Assembly (NCBI GenBank): GCA_039654915.1
Contig: CM077597.1
Span: forward strand, 32,462,001-32,526,000
Origin: Aquilaria yunnanensis
Lineage: Eukaryota; Streptophyta; Magnoliopsida; Malvales; Thymelaeaceae
Reading direction: 5' to 3'
DNA: 64,000 nucleotides
The notes beneath the pieces are model-generated. The model was not told the DNA's origin, ran no database searches, and was given only the letters and a program-made list of their open reading frames with translations. Within the stretch, counting starts at the first letter, position 1, and each line of letters opens with the position of its first letter. Below, piece after piece: positions 1 to 10,431 of the stretch. The position numbers and the translations under genes were made by a program.

Positions 1-905
1 AGCTATCATAGAGAACTTGTGCACAAACTATTTGTAATAGACAGCTAACCCCAAAAAACTCCTTATTTCCCTTACATTCTACAGTTGCTTCCACTTCAAG
101 CAAACTTGATCTTTTCTGGATCCATAGCCAGCCCTTGCCCATTGATAATGTGGACTAAGAATCCAACTTCTGTGGTCTAGAAATGACACTTACTTAGCTT
201 GCCATACAATTGATGCTTCCTCAATAATCTAAGTAGTAATCTTAGAAGTTCTTCATGTGCCTTTTCATCCTTTGAGTACACTAGAATATCATCTATAAAG
301 ACTACCACAAAGTGGTCTAGATATGGCTTAAGGTTTGTCTACATTAAGTCCATGAAGAATGAAAAAGCATTTGTGAGCCAAAATGGCATCACTATGTACT
401 CAGAGTGTCTATATCTTGTCCTAAAATCTATCTTGGGTACATCCTCTTCCTTAACCCTAAACTAGAAATAGCGAGACCTGAGGTTTATCTCAGAGAAGAT
501 CCTTGCCCTTTTGAGTTGATCAAATAGATCCTCAATTCTAGGAAGAGGATATTTTTTCTTCATAGTCATTGCATTGAGCTTCCTATAATCAATGCATAAC
601 CTAAGGGTTCCATCCTTTTTCTTGACAAACAGAACTAGTGCTCCCTATGGATACACATTAGGCCTAATGAAACCTTTTCCCAATAGCTCATCTAACTACT
701 TTTTGAGCTTATTCATCTTTGGAATGGCCATCCTATAAAGGGCAATTAACACTAGAGTTGTTGCTGGTGTTAATTTTATTTCAAATTCCACCTCTCTCAA
801 AGGTGGAATGCCAGGTAACTCAGAGGGAAACACCTTTAGAAACTCTATCACAATGGGAATTCTACTTAAGTCATCCAGTGTTTTCTCTGCATTTAGTCCC
901 ATATA
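1..905 (-). pseudogene. Element E reverse transcriptase and protease-RT linker (broken)
   Basis: The minus strand at about 268-320 encodes the RT catalytic motif F-I-D-D followed by I-L-V-Y-S-K, the usual Ty3/gypsy form. Downstream the residues L-Y-G-K-L-S-K-C match the conserved block after the active site. Upstream (696-902) lies the protease-RT linker with the pattern F-P-x-E-L-P-G-I-P-P-x-R-E-V-E-F, standard for gypsy pol. In-frame stops interrupt every frame, so this is a dead copy. It would have copied element RNA into DNA. The gene continues out of the window on the left, where the rest of RT, RNase H and integrase should lie. Confidence 0.8.
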
Positions 906-1004
906 CTCTTTTTTCAGATAGTATAGGTATATGGTCTACAACTTTTACTTGCCAGTTTCTACCATAATTCAATGATTCCTCGAAGTTATGCACCCCAGAC
1001 CCTG

Positions 1005-1335
1005 GCAAGATTCATTTTCTAGCTTGGCAATCTATGATCACATTATTCTTAGTAATCCAATTCATGCCTAGGATAATATCATATCTTATAGTTTTTAATA
1101 TGATCAAATTAGCCTTAAGTTTCAGCTTTCCTAGCCTAATCACACAATCTTTAATGATATGCTGTGTTAGCAATATTTCATGCCCAGTTGTTCTAACCAT
1201 TTACATTTAAGAGAGTGTAGTGACTTATAAATTCAATTCTCTAACAACCTAACTGAAGTAATTGAAATAGAAGCACTAGTATCATAGAGCATAAAAATAA
1301 GCTTTTCTTGAGGATAAAGCTTACCTTTTGCTGCT
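1005..1335 (-). pseudogene. Element E retropepsin-like protease (broken)
   Basis: Minus-strand frames give the aspartic protease active-site region L-Y-D-T-S-A-S near 1270-1290 and the downstream block I-L-G-M-N-W-I at 1012-1200, which is the second conserved block of plant gypsy proteases. The active-site triad reads D-T-S where D-T-G or D-S-G is usual; element F shows the same change, so it may belong to the family rather than to this copy. A frameshift or stop separates the two blocks. It would have processed the Gag-Pol polyprotein. Confidence 0.7.
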
Positions 1336-1369
1336 TCCCTTTTTAGACTTTTCTAACCCATCTTCTTCC

Positions 1370-2498
1370 TTTCATTGTCTATGTCTTGCTACCTCCATCT
1401 AGCACAACATTCCCTGGGCTTGCTGCCCTTTTACTTGCACTAGCTAACATGGCCTTCCTTATGCTTATTTGGTAGGTGGCAGTGGCATTCTTCCTCTACC
1501 TTATTATGATCTTGGCAAGGCACTCCTAGACTTTCTTAGCAACCTTCTCTCCTCTCTCTTAATAAGGCAGTCCCTGTCCCAACGGTTTTGGGTGCCACAC
1601 ATCAGATAGCAATCAATGGCTTTATGGTATAACTTGAAGCCATGGTGATTCCTACTGATGTGGCACTAGGTCCATGCTTTTGAAACTCCTTTTTCATTTT
1701 TTTTTTTGGATTCATGTACCACTAGCTTCTCTCAAGTCCTTTTCTTCCCACCTTTCTGAGTGATATTTGCCCTACTAGTAACTTTATTTTCTTGTCACCA
1801 AAACTTTTGCTGTAGAGTGAGAGCTTTCTATACAGCTTCCTAAGAGCTTATAATGCCTATAGCCTTGAGGATTTGCCTCAACTCAGGTCTCAGACCTCTC
1901 ATAAACCGTTTACTCTTCAATTCATCCTACCTATCAAACTATACGGCATACCTTTTTAGGCTATTGAATTTGCACTTATATTCCATCATAGCTAGTTCAC
2001 CTTGTTCTAGCTAATCAAACTCTACTTGTTTTTAATCCTTCAAGACTTCACTTACATACTATTGCTGGAACACTTGCAAGAACTCTATCCACCTCATAAG
2101 CCTTCTTCTCTCCTTTGGTTATTTGTCATTCTTGCTTTAGTAGGTCCTCTAAATTGCCGTCCACCAGAGTTCATCATTTTCTACCAATCTGAAAGTGTCC
2201 AGTAGTACCTTTTGAGATGAGGTAACCTCTAACCTCTCAAACACCTTATCTATTTGGTAGATCCAGAATTCTACCTTATATGGATCACCACTTCCCTTGA
2301 ACACTAGAGGCTTAAGAGCTAAAAAGCCCTATAGTTGTCCTTCCCTTAGTCTTTCCCCTTCTAACCTCCTTCCCCTTCTAGCAGTATTCCTTGACCTTGT
2401 TCTCCTTAAAACAAGTTTTTTTATGTTTTTAGAAACTTGTTCCAACCTTCCAGCATTTCTGCCTAAGTCTTCTTCATCTTCCTCCTCCATATCTTAGT
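1370..2498 (-). pseudogene. Element E gag with zinc-knuckle remnant (broken, 5' part missing)
   Basis: The minus strand around 2200-2340 encodes L-A-L-K-P-L-V-F-K-G-x-G-D-P followed by V-E-F-W-I-Y-Q-I, and then E-L-W-W, the core of a gypsy Gag (retrotrans_gag family). Around 1560-1690 there is a degraded CCHC-type zinc knuckle. The N-terminal charged, E/R-rich part near 2340-2498 stops exactly where element A begins. Element F carries the same gag in better condition. Several stops make it non-coding now. Confidence 0.75.
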
Positions 2499-3287
2499 TG
2501 ACTTCTGGTGGCCTGCGGCGGCTTCATCATGTGTCATTGTACGGGTAGGGAAAACTTCTGATGGAGGAGAGCACTTTTGGAGGAGATTCCCCAGTGGAAT
2601 GTACCTGAAATACTCCAGAAAACACAGGTCAGGAGGTCCCCGGTGTGTATTCCAGGGGAGGAGTCTCCAACGCCCAAATCAGTATTTTCAGATAACTGGA
2701 TTATGTGCTCTTTTGTGTATTCAAAGAGAACTTTTTTCCTTACCCCGCTAGGATGCTTTCTGGGTGTTTTATAAAGGAGGCGTACAGAAGCCATTTTCCT
2801 CTTGTGGTCGTTCCAGATCACGACACGTGTCCGGTGGGATGCGATCCCTGCTTTTCCGGGAACGAAGGGACGTTTATCTCAGCAAAAGTTGCTTGGTTGA
2901 CAGCCTAGGCATTCCGAGAGTGTCGTATCGAGGCGTCCCTCTAATGGCGTGCTCCAGTGATAGCGTGTCATAATGTACTTGGGGGACGACTTTTATGGGG
3001 AGGTGTCAGAGGCTCCTTAAATGCTTTGTTCGTACTTTCCGAGGTTACTCTAACATTTTGGGGAATGTATTCCCCGAGGATGGGTCCTCCGAGGGATACT
3101 TCTGTTTCCGAAGAGGGTCTGACCGCTCTACCGAGGTTGGTCCTACCATTTCCTAAGGAAGCGAATTCCCTACATTAGGCCAGGGGGATCGTTCATCCTT
3201 TTGACCTCGGTTGGCTGTTTCCCTCTAGCGAAGTCGGTACTCCGTCAGGTCTGGGAGCTCGGCCAGTGATGGGCACCTCGGCTATCA
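2499..3287 (-). repeat. 3' LTR of element A
   Basis: The 789-bp block starts with TGACTTCTGG on the plus strand and ends with GGCTATCA, so in the element's own orientation it begins TGATAGCC and ends TCA, the same start as the LTRs of element C. Alignment by eye to the B and C LTRs shows shared blocks (ACCTGAAA; the run before GCCCAA; ACACGTGT). A minus-oriented TATA-like run lies at about 2768-2775 and a G-box ACACGTGT at 2823-2830. Divergence from the C LTR is large, so A is clearly a different, older subfamily member. Confidence 0.8.
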
Positions 3288-3305
3288 CATGCCCCCTCCT
3301 AGAGA
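3288..3305 (-). other. Polypurine tract of element A
   Basis: Immediately inside the LTR, the minus strand reads CTAGGAGGGGGCATG up to the LTR start. This purine run is where plus-strand DNA synthesis is primed in LTR retrotransposons. The same position in elements B and C carries comparable purine runs. Confidence 0.75.
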
Positions 3306-3727
3306 GCCGGAGCGGGGGCTTCGGCTATGTTTTCGAGGAGGTCCCTTTGCCGACCTGGCGGCTAAAACTTTTCTTGGAAGGTTGCCTTGCTTCAGAAGGC
3401 GTCTCTTCGAAGCTGAGGTACCCTCATCTAGTTTTCTTGATGTCCTCGGAATGCACGTTACTTTTTTTCTTTTTTGCTTTTTCTGCCACGAGTTTGTGAA
3501 TTGTCGCATCCTTTGGCCAAGCGTGTCAGTCATGGGTAACCGTGCCTGGGTTTTCGCAATGTTAGAGGGACGTGCCCTGGTTCTTCACGCTGTGTGACAC
3601 GTGGACGCTGTTGGATGGTGAAACAACTATGCTGGTTACGTTAACCGCACCTCTTCGCCTTCAAGGAGTAATAATGAGGCGGTTACATCTTCAAAGGATG
3701 ATTATGATGACGTTTCACTTATCCTTC

Positions 3728-3745
3728 TTCGGTCTATATAAGCAC
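3728..3745 (+). promoter_or_regulatory. TATA box of the antisense gene in element A
   Basis: CTATATAAG at 3734-3742 lies about 260 bp upstream of the ATG at 3995, on the strand of the antisense gene and outside the LTR. Elements B (TATATATAT, 10188-10196) and C (CCTATAAATAG, minus, 37339-37349) have a TATA box at the corresponding place, so it is probably the gene's own promoter. Confidence 0.55.
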
Positions 3746-3994
3746 CTTCCGTCCCATTTTGTCTCACTTTTTTGTTTTAGCTCTCGTCTGTTCTAGAGCC
3801 TTTTCTTGCCCTTTTTCTTTTTTCGACGGCGGTTTTTACGGCAGAGTGACCTCCAGCGATTCCTTGCAGCGGTGTTTCGCAGCCCAGGTTTTAGCAAAGT
3901 CTTTGGTGGGTGTTCCCTTTTTGTGGTTTTTCGTTGTTCCTCTATTTCTCCCAAAGTCATCTATCTTTTTCTTCTTTTTTTTTTTGTTTGAAAA

Positions 3995-6442
3995 ATGTCA
4001 AATCCGACTCCATTGATGACTGTGCGCCCTCTTTCTGCAAACCTTGCTTCCCTTGAGGCTTATCCTTGTTCCACTACTTTGGAAAATATGAAAAAGTGGG
4101 TGGCCAAGTACTACCTCCCTTCTTATATTACACTGAGGTTACCTCTCCCGAGATCTTATGGTCACGCAGCTCGGGGGAGGTTACCGTTTACCGAGCTCAG
4201 CTGAAAGCCGGTCTTCGGTATCCCCCTCATAGCATGATATGCGAATTCTGCAAATTCCACGGCATTGCTGTGAACCAACTTCCCCCAAATTCTTACTCTT
4301 ACTTTAATGCTTTCCTCTGCATGTGCGGGGTGTTCGGCATAAACCCCCACTTCCTCTTCTTCATGCAATACTACAAACTCCACCCGGTCCCGAAGGGTGG
4401 TTTTTACTACCTCCTTCCCCGAGGGTCCGGGAGTAAGAAGTTTATGTTTACCTTTGACAATAAGGATAGTTGGCGAGGGTGGCAGAACAAGTTTTTCTTT
4501 TTCCAGGTCCCCGAGTCTTGGAGACATGTGCCTATTAGATGGGCTTCGGGGACTTTGAAGGTCGACGTCGTCGATCCCCGAAGGCTCTTTACTCCAGTAT
4601 TACTTGCCGATTTTGATAACTTCAACAAACGCATTCGGTCAGTAGTGGACTGGGATTCCGGAGCTCCGTCACATTCACCCTACCCTTTTCCCATTAAGTG
4701 GGATCTTATGTCAGAGGAAGTTCTTCGGGAACTGGGAGTGATAACTGCCCACAAGGGTGACCCCGGCATGCCCGTGCCTGCTCTTCCGGGGAAGAAAGCC
4801 TGGATAGTCATGCTCCTTCGGCGTGAAATTTTTTACCAGTCTTTTTTCGAGAGTAAGTCACCTTCCAGGGTTTGTTATCTGCTTTCCTTTTGGACTTACA
4901 CTGATATTTTACCTTTTTGCAGAGATGGGCGATCAGTCTGCCGAGTTTTATAAATCACTCTTCGACAGTCAGGCTAAGCGGGGAGAGCAAGTACGCAGGA
5001 AGACTTCTGGTAAGAGGAAGAAGTCGACTGTCAGCCCTTCTAAGTCCAAGAAGGCCAAGGCTACCACTCCTCCTCCCCCCGAGAACATAGTTGAGGTGGA
5101 AGATCAGTCCTCTACTCAACTTCCGACCGCCGAGAACCTTGCTTCGGACCCTGACATCCTCGAGGGGACACTGAGTCCTGCCCCTGCTACCGAGATCCCA
5201 GCAGAGCGAACGTCTGCCCAGGAGTTTGAAGAGGGCAGAAGGAGGAAGGGAAAGAATGTCACTGAGGATGTTCGGGAGGTCGGTTCTGAGGAGTGAGTCC
5301 CCGAAGTTCCACCAGGTTGGTTCCTTAGCCATTCCACTACCAACCTCAGTATTTTTCGTATCTACGATTTTTTGGATGAATGGCTAAGGGATTATGTCTT
5401 GATGGAACTTCGGCGTGACCTTGCAGAGAACGCCCCTACTGCTTCCTAGGTGGAAGCTCATGCCCGTCAGAGGGCTCTTCGGGACCGACGGATTCCGTGG
5501 GACAAGGTGCCACGGGAGCCTTTCTGGACGTTCACAGAAGACATGGATTTGTTCTCTGAGGATAGCCAGCTGATTGCTCCGCAAATGGCGGCGGGGGTGC
5601 TAACTAATGCCACTTTTCAGTCCCTTACCACCGAATGTCCCAGCGAAGAGATCTTCGCGGCGAGGATGACCGAGCACGCTGCTCAGGTGATCCTTTCTTT
5701 TCTTGTATCTTAGAAAATTGTTCATCTAAGCCATCACTGCCTTCCGATACTTATTTGGTGCCTCTGTTTTCTGCAGCTTTTGGCATATAGCGGGTACTTC
5801 CGTGCCTGGTCAGCGAAAAAAATGGAGACCCGCTCTCGGTCCAAAGATTCCCTGCGGAAGACGAAGGAGTCTCTTGCCCAATATGCCCTAAAATATGGTG
5901 AGTTAAACAAAATCACGAAGGAGGATCTTGGGAGTTTTCGGGCCGAGGTTGTGTCCAACAGGCAGGAGCTTCTTACTGACTTCTCAGCCAAGGTTGAAGA
6001 CGTCGGCTCAAACTGCGTGACTCTTTCTTTAGAGAATGAGGCCCTTCGGAAGAAGACCGTTCAAGATGGCGAGAATCTTGCGAAATTAATCGCTTTGAAT
6101 GCCGATCTCCAAGCTAAGATTGCGTCGCTGAAGAAGAAGAAGACGAAGAGCAGGAAGAAGAGGAAGCTGGAGGAGAAGATTGTCGTGCTAAAACCTGAGC
6201 TGGCGGCTCTTGGCGCCAAGAAGGACCGTAGCGAGCAAATGTCGAAGATGTGTTACCAAGATGGTTTTTGCTTGGCTCGTCACCAGGTCCTTGCTCGGCA
6301 CCCTGGGCTTGACATTTTTCACTTGTCTGCTTTGGATTTTCCCAAAGAGCCCAGATCTTCATGGTCCAAAGTCGAGTTCCTCAATCTTCCTCCGGCTCGG
6401 CCTGCGTCTTTGACTGAGCCTTCTGGAGATGATAATGTTTGA
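3995..6442 (+). pseudogene. Antisense spliced gene of element A (Transposase_28-like, coiled coil)
   Basis: The gene lies opposite to pol, between integrase and the 3' LTR. Predicted exons are 3995-4852, 4923-5315, 5427-5686 and 5777-6442, each intron beginning GT and ending AG; donors include GTAAGT and acceptors follow pyrimidine runs. Splice phases are 1, 1 and 0, identical to copy B. Exon 1 encodes a domain with A-G-L-R-Y-P-P, N-Q-L-P-P-N-S-Y and W-R-G-W-Q-N-K-F-F-F, which resembles the plant 'putative gypsy type transposon' family (Pfam Transposase_28; my recognition, to be checked). Exon 4 is a Lys/Glu-rich coiled coil ending in L-D-F-P-K-E-P-R. Damage: a frameshift in exon 1 around 4140-4170, a TGA at 5294-5296 near the end of exon 2, and a TAG near 5447 in exon 3. 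Function unknown. Confidence 0.75.
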
Positions 6443-6800
6443 CGAAACGTCGGATACCCTTGCTCAGTCATAGGCTTTCTTCTTCCTTCTTTGTATTTTT
6501 TGCCTTAGGATTTTTTAATGAAGAATTTTTTTCTCCATTCTCCGTTCTTTCTCCCGAATATGCCTTATCAGAAGCTGGTATGATTCTAAGTGTGCACTTT
6601 TGGCGAACACCTGCACCTTATCTTTCGGAAGGAACCTTTTTGAACTTCTTTCATGTTCGGACGGGTTTTTAAGCTTAGTAAGGAATTTTGTAAGGCAGAA
6701 TCATCAAGGCGCACTCTTTCGATAACGAGGGCAAATTCATCATGTATTTTACTGACGACTTCGGGGAGGAGTATCTTACCGGCTTTCTTCGAAAAAATGT
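6443..6800. other. Spacer between integrase and antisense gene of element A
   Basis: No coding frame is convincing. The stop codons of the antisense gene (plus strand) and of integrase (minus strand) face each other across 358 bp. The matching spacer in element C is about 920 bp and carries a tandem-repeat array; here only loose similarity to it is visible (Cys/Gly-poor, TTC-rich). Confidence 0.5.
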
Positions 6801-9003
6801 CTAAGTATAAAATTTTTTCAGAGAGTTTGAATGCCAAGTATTCTTCAACTCCACTCCCTCAATATTACCCAACTTAAAGACCCTTGGGCGGACTTCGACG
6901 AGAACCAAATAGGGTCCACTCCAATTTGCCCGAAGTACCCCTTCTGATGGCCTTCGTTGTTCGAACTCAGCCTTTCGGAGAACGAGGTCTCCCTTTTTGA
7001 TCTCCTTTTTTCTTACATGTAAATTGGCGGTGCGTGCTATCCGTTGCTGGAAGGCCTTTCTCCTTAACTCGGCCATTTCGCGGTGTTCTTCGAGGAGGTC
7101 CAGTTCTGCTCTTAGTCCAAGATCATTTCCTCCTTCATCGAACACCTGTACTCTTACCGAGGACTGCATGACTTCAATTGGAATAATGGCCTCGGTCCCA
7201 TATACGAGCGAGAAAGGAGTCTCTCCCGTGGCTCTTCGGGGAGTCATTCGGTAGCTCCACAGCACACTTGGGAGCTCTCCTGGCCATTTCCCTTTTGCCT
7301 CTTTTAGCCTTTTCTTCATGCCATCTTTTATTGTTCTGTTAGATACCTCGACTTGCCCATTGCTCTGAGGGTGAGCCACTGGGGCAAAATGTATCTTGAC
7401 GCCAAGGTCCCCCATGAATTCCTGGAACCCCTTATCCATGAATTGAGTCCCGTTATCGGCCACTATTACCCTCAGAATGCCAAATCGGCATATAATGTTT
7501 TTCCATACGAATTTTTGAGCATCCTTCACCGAGATTGATGCTAGCGGTTCTGCCTCTATCCACTTAGTGAAATAGTCCACTACGACGATGCAAAATTTTA
7601 CTCCGCCGGGGGCGTTTGCGAGAGGTCCGATGAGGTCAATGCCCCAAACGGCGAAGGGGCAGGGATAGTCTATTGCATTTATTCTCTCCGAGCGTAACTT
7701 TTGGATACTGGCGTGCCTTTGGCAGTTGTCGCATCTTCGGACGAATTGCCTTGCGTCCTTCCTTAGGGTAGGCCAAAAGTAACCTTGGCGGAGTATTACT
7801 CCTGTGAGGGCGTCCGTTCCTATATGGGAGCCACACACTCCTTCGTGTACTTCTTCAAGTATTACTTTGACGTCATCCTCGCCTATACATCTTTGTAGAG
7901 GGCTTGCGTACCCTTGTCTGTACAGCTCTTCCCCAATGAAGAAGTACCTTCCTGCACGCTTTCGTATCTTTGCGGCTTCTTTAGGATCCTCAGGAAGCTC
8001 TGAAGTTGCCAAATATCTCTTGAGGGAGCTTTGCCATCCCTCCCCCGAGGTTTCTATGCACATTAACTCTGTGCTGGGGTGTTTTAGCACTTCGGTGGGT
8101 TCCTTAGCCTTGGCCAAGGCATCCGCTTGGGTATTATCCCTTCGGGGCACGTTCTTTATGTGCACCGAGTCGAAAACCTCAATGAGTTTCTGAACGAGGT
8201 CGTGATACTTAGCCAAAATTGGGTCCTTTGCTGCATATTCTCCCTTTGTCTGTCGGACTATTAACTGTGAATCACTGTGGGCCACAAGGTTCTTCACACC
8301 TACTTTTCTGGCCATTTTTAGTCCGGCTATGAGGGCTTCATATTCAGCAATGTTATTGGTAACATTAAAACCGAATTTGACTGCTTTAGAAGCTTCCATG
8401 CCTTCGGGACCCTGAAGGACTATTCCAGCTCCTTGATGCTCAGCGCCTGACGCTCCATCGACGAAGAGTTTCCATTCTGGATCAGTCTCTGTTTTACCTC
8501 CCGCAAGTGCTTCGGTCTTTTCAATCTCGGGGATCTCGGCAATGAAGTCTGCAAGTGCCTGAGCCTTTATTGCTCTTCTAGGCTCGTATGTAATGTCATA
8601 TTCACTGAGCTCAATGCACCATTTTGAGAGTCTTCCCGAATGCTCCACTTTTTTCATCACATCTCGCAGGGGCAAATTACTTCGTATGGTGATGGCGTGT
8701 CCTTGGAAGTAGGGTCACAATCTCCTACCCGTCAGTACTAACGCGTAGATAGCTTTTTGGAGCAACGGGTACCTTGTCTCGGCGCCATGCAGGGACTTGC
8801 TTATGTAATACACCGGCCATTGTTTCCCACCCTCTTCTTTCACTAAGACGGAACTCACCGTCTTTTCAGTGACTGCGAGGTAAAGAATGAGAGGTTCCCC
8901 CTCCCGAGGTTGACGAAGTGTTGGGAGGTGAGTTAGATAACTTTTGAGCTCTCCCCAGGCTTCCTGGCATTTTGTATTCCATGGATGTTCCTGGATTCCG
9001 GAG
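6801..9003 (-). pseudogene. Element A pol: RNase H (part), archaeal-type RNase H and integrase
   Basis: A 624-codon open frame (6801-8675) continues upstream, after one TGA at 8713-8715, into 8715-9003. In order it has the tail of the RT-linked RNase H (L-Y-L-A-V-T-E-K, L-P-L-R-D-V-M-K), an archaeal-type RNase H with F-V-D-G-A, A-E-Y-E-A, H-S-D-S-Q and Q-A-D-A supplying the D-E-D-D residues, and an integrase with an H-H-C-C finger (C-D-N-C-Q), catalytic G-I-D-L-I-G, V-A-D-N-G-T-Q-F and N-G-Q-V-E-V, and W-S-G-P-Y-L near the end. RT and everything upstream are missing, because the frame runs into the LTR of element B at 9004. Apart from the single stop it is surprisingly intact. Confidence 0.88.
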
Positions 9004-9753
9004 TGATGCACTCCGGCATCTGTGTCCAGTGACATGGTGAATTCTGAGGGAGCTTCCGGGGGGAAGGACGTCTTGCTGAGATATTCCCCAGGTGGGAAAC
9101 ACCTGAAAAGCTCAGAAAAAAGGGTTAGAAGGTCCCTGGGATGGTGTTCCGGGAAGGAGCCTCCGACGCCCAAGTCAGTATTCTGACAATGAATAAAGTA
9201 GGCACGCTAGAAAAGTGTGAGAGTTAGCCTGCATATATTTTCAGCTATGGAAGAGGGCTGATCAGGGAGAGGGGATGGATCGATCCCTTGCCAAGTCCTT
9301 TTTCCCAGTATTTATAGAAATGTCTGGCCCGTTCAGATCCTGACACGTGTTCGGCTGGATCCTTTCAGGGCGTAGGGGACAGGTAGCCGTCTTCAGGCTC
9401 CTGGTTTTGTGGCTGAGATGGGACTTGGACGACGTCAGTGTGTCAAGTCGCCGTTTCAGGCGGCGTGTGGGTTTCCTTGTCAGAGGCTCCTTAAATGCTC
9501 ATTAAATGCTCATGCCATACTCCCGAAGTCCATGGCCGAGGTCGTCCTTTGGTACGGACGATGCCCTTCGGGGAATATGCCCGCAGTTCGGGGGAGTTCC
9601 CTATTTCAGGTTCCGCCTTCGGGGGAGATCTTCTTCGGCTTGCAATAGCTGATTCTCCGTTTCCGAAGGTGATTTGTTTCGTACCTCGGGGGGCTAAAAG
9701 CTTCCTGTCTCTCCGGGTTCGGGTTAGATAGAGGCTATAGCCTTCGGCTATCA
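9004..9753 (-). repeat. 3' LTR of element B
   Basis: The right end at 9753 is fixed by CGGCTATCA, the reverse of the TGATAGCC start shared with C. The left end at 9004 (TGATGCACTCC) was chosen because it puts the shared block ACCTGAAA 98 bp from the end, against 97 in C and 105 in A; TGACATGG at 9030 is the alternative. A minus-strand TATA-like run lies at about 9308-9318 and a G-box ACACGTGT at 9343-9350. Inside the LTR boundary on the right, the minus strand has the purine run AAAGGAGGGTA (about 9755-9766), the polypurine tract. Confidence 0.75.
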
Positions 9754-10183
9754 CATACCCTCCTTTGGAAAGCCGAAGTGGAGACTTCGGTTTGTAGTCT
9801 TTCCGAGGATGCTCTTTGGGAGTTTTTAGGGAGTAAAACCTGTGCCGAAGGTACACCTTTTGCCCGATGATTATGGGCTGTTCGGCAATAGCCTGTCTTT
9901 TGGTGTCTTCGAGGGTACTTACTTCTTTCTTTTTCCTTTTGCAGGTCTGTGCAGCGTCGCGTCCCATGACCAGGCGTGTCAGTTTGGAGCGGCGCGTCCC
10001 AGTTTTTTAGGGGTGTCAGAAGGCACGTCCCTCTTTTTTGGCTCGATGGCTGACACGTGGCACTCAGTCATTGGTAGGGATTGTGCTATAACGTCAAGCA
10101 CGCCTTTTTAGGCGCGAAGGAGCAGTTATGGCAACGTTTCACCTTCGCCCAGCACTTAAGATGCCGGTTCGCCTATCTCCCTT

Positions 10184-10200
10184 GGCTTATATATATGCTC
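10184..10200 (+). promoter_or_regulatory. TATA box of the antisense gene in element B
   Basis: TATATATAT (10188-10196) lies about 240 bp upstream of the ATG at 10432, outside the LTR and on the antisense gene's strand. Its position matches that of the TATA boxes in copies A and C. Confidence 0.55.
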
Positions 10201-10431
10201 ACTCTATTATTTTTTCTCTTTTTGCTTTTTCTTTTGCTCTGGTTTTCCTCCTGCTTTTTGCGGCGGTTCTTTCACCTGAGCTTTTTTCCGACCACCTTTC
10301 ACGACGGCGTCTTTACATATAGATTTCGGCAAGCGTTTTGGTGGGTTTTGATTTCCAGAACTTTTTTGTTCTTCTCAAAGTTTTTCCAAAGTTCGCTGTT
10401 GCCTTTTTCTGAACTTGTTTTTCAGCCCAAG

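Larger units (their letters stand above)
1..2498 (-). mobile_element. Element E: decayed Ty3/gypsy chromovirus, truncated at both ends
   Basis: Read on the minus strand this stretch runs gag (right) to protease to reverse transcriptase (left), the gypsy order. It leaves the window on the left inside RT and is cut on the right, inside gag, by the LTR of element A at 2499. Many stops and frameshifts break it into short frames. Gag, protease and RT fragments are closely similar in wording to element F near the right end of the window, so E and F are the same family; F keeps a chromodomain remnant, which makes the family a chromovirus (Tekay/Del type is my inference). The 5' LTR and gag N-terminus that should continue to the right of element A are not found in the window. 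Confidence 0.85.
2499..9003 (-). mobile_element. Element A: Tat-lineage Ty3/gypsy retrotransposon, 5' half missing
   Basis: Reading on the minus strand from the right: partial RNase H, archaeal-type RNase H and integrase (6801-9003), a spacer, an antisense spliced gene on the plus strand (3995-6442), a polypurine tract and a 3' LTR (2499-3287). A second RNase H between RNase H and integrase is the hallmark of the plant Tat lineage (Tat/Ogre/Retand). The element inserted into gag of element E: the 5 bp left of its LTR are TTAGT (2494-2498), but the matching right-hand duplication is not found because element B interrupts A at 9004 and the rest of A (RT, protease, gag, 5' LTR) does not reappear in the window. 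Confidence 0.85.

Noticed and set aside
2494..2498. TTAGT left of A is the reverse complement of C's ACTAA duplication, suggesting linked insertions
   Set aside because: A 5-bp coincidence; the two sites are in unrelated sequence and C's own pair of ACTAA copies explains its ends.
4162..4527. 121-codon minus-strand frame opposite exon 1 of antisense gene A
   Set aside because: It is a shadow of the conserved plus-strand domain, and the equivalent frames in B and C have no similar length or start.
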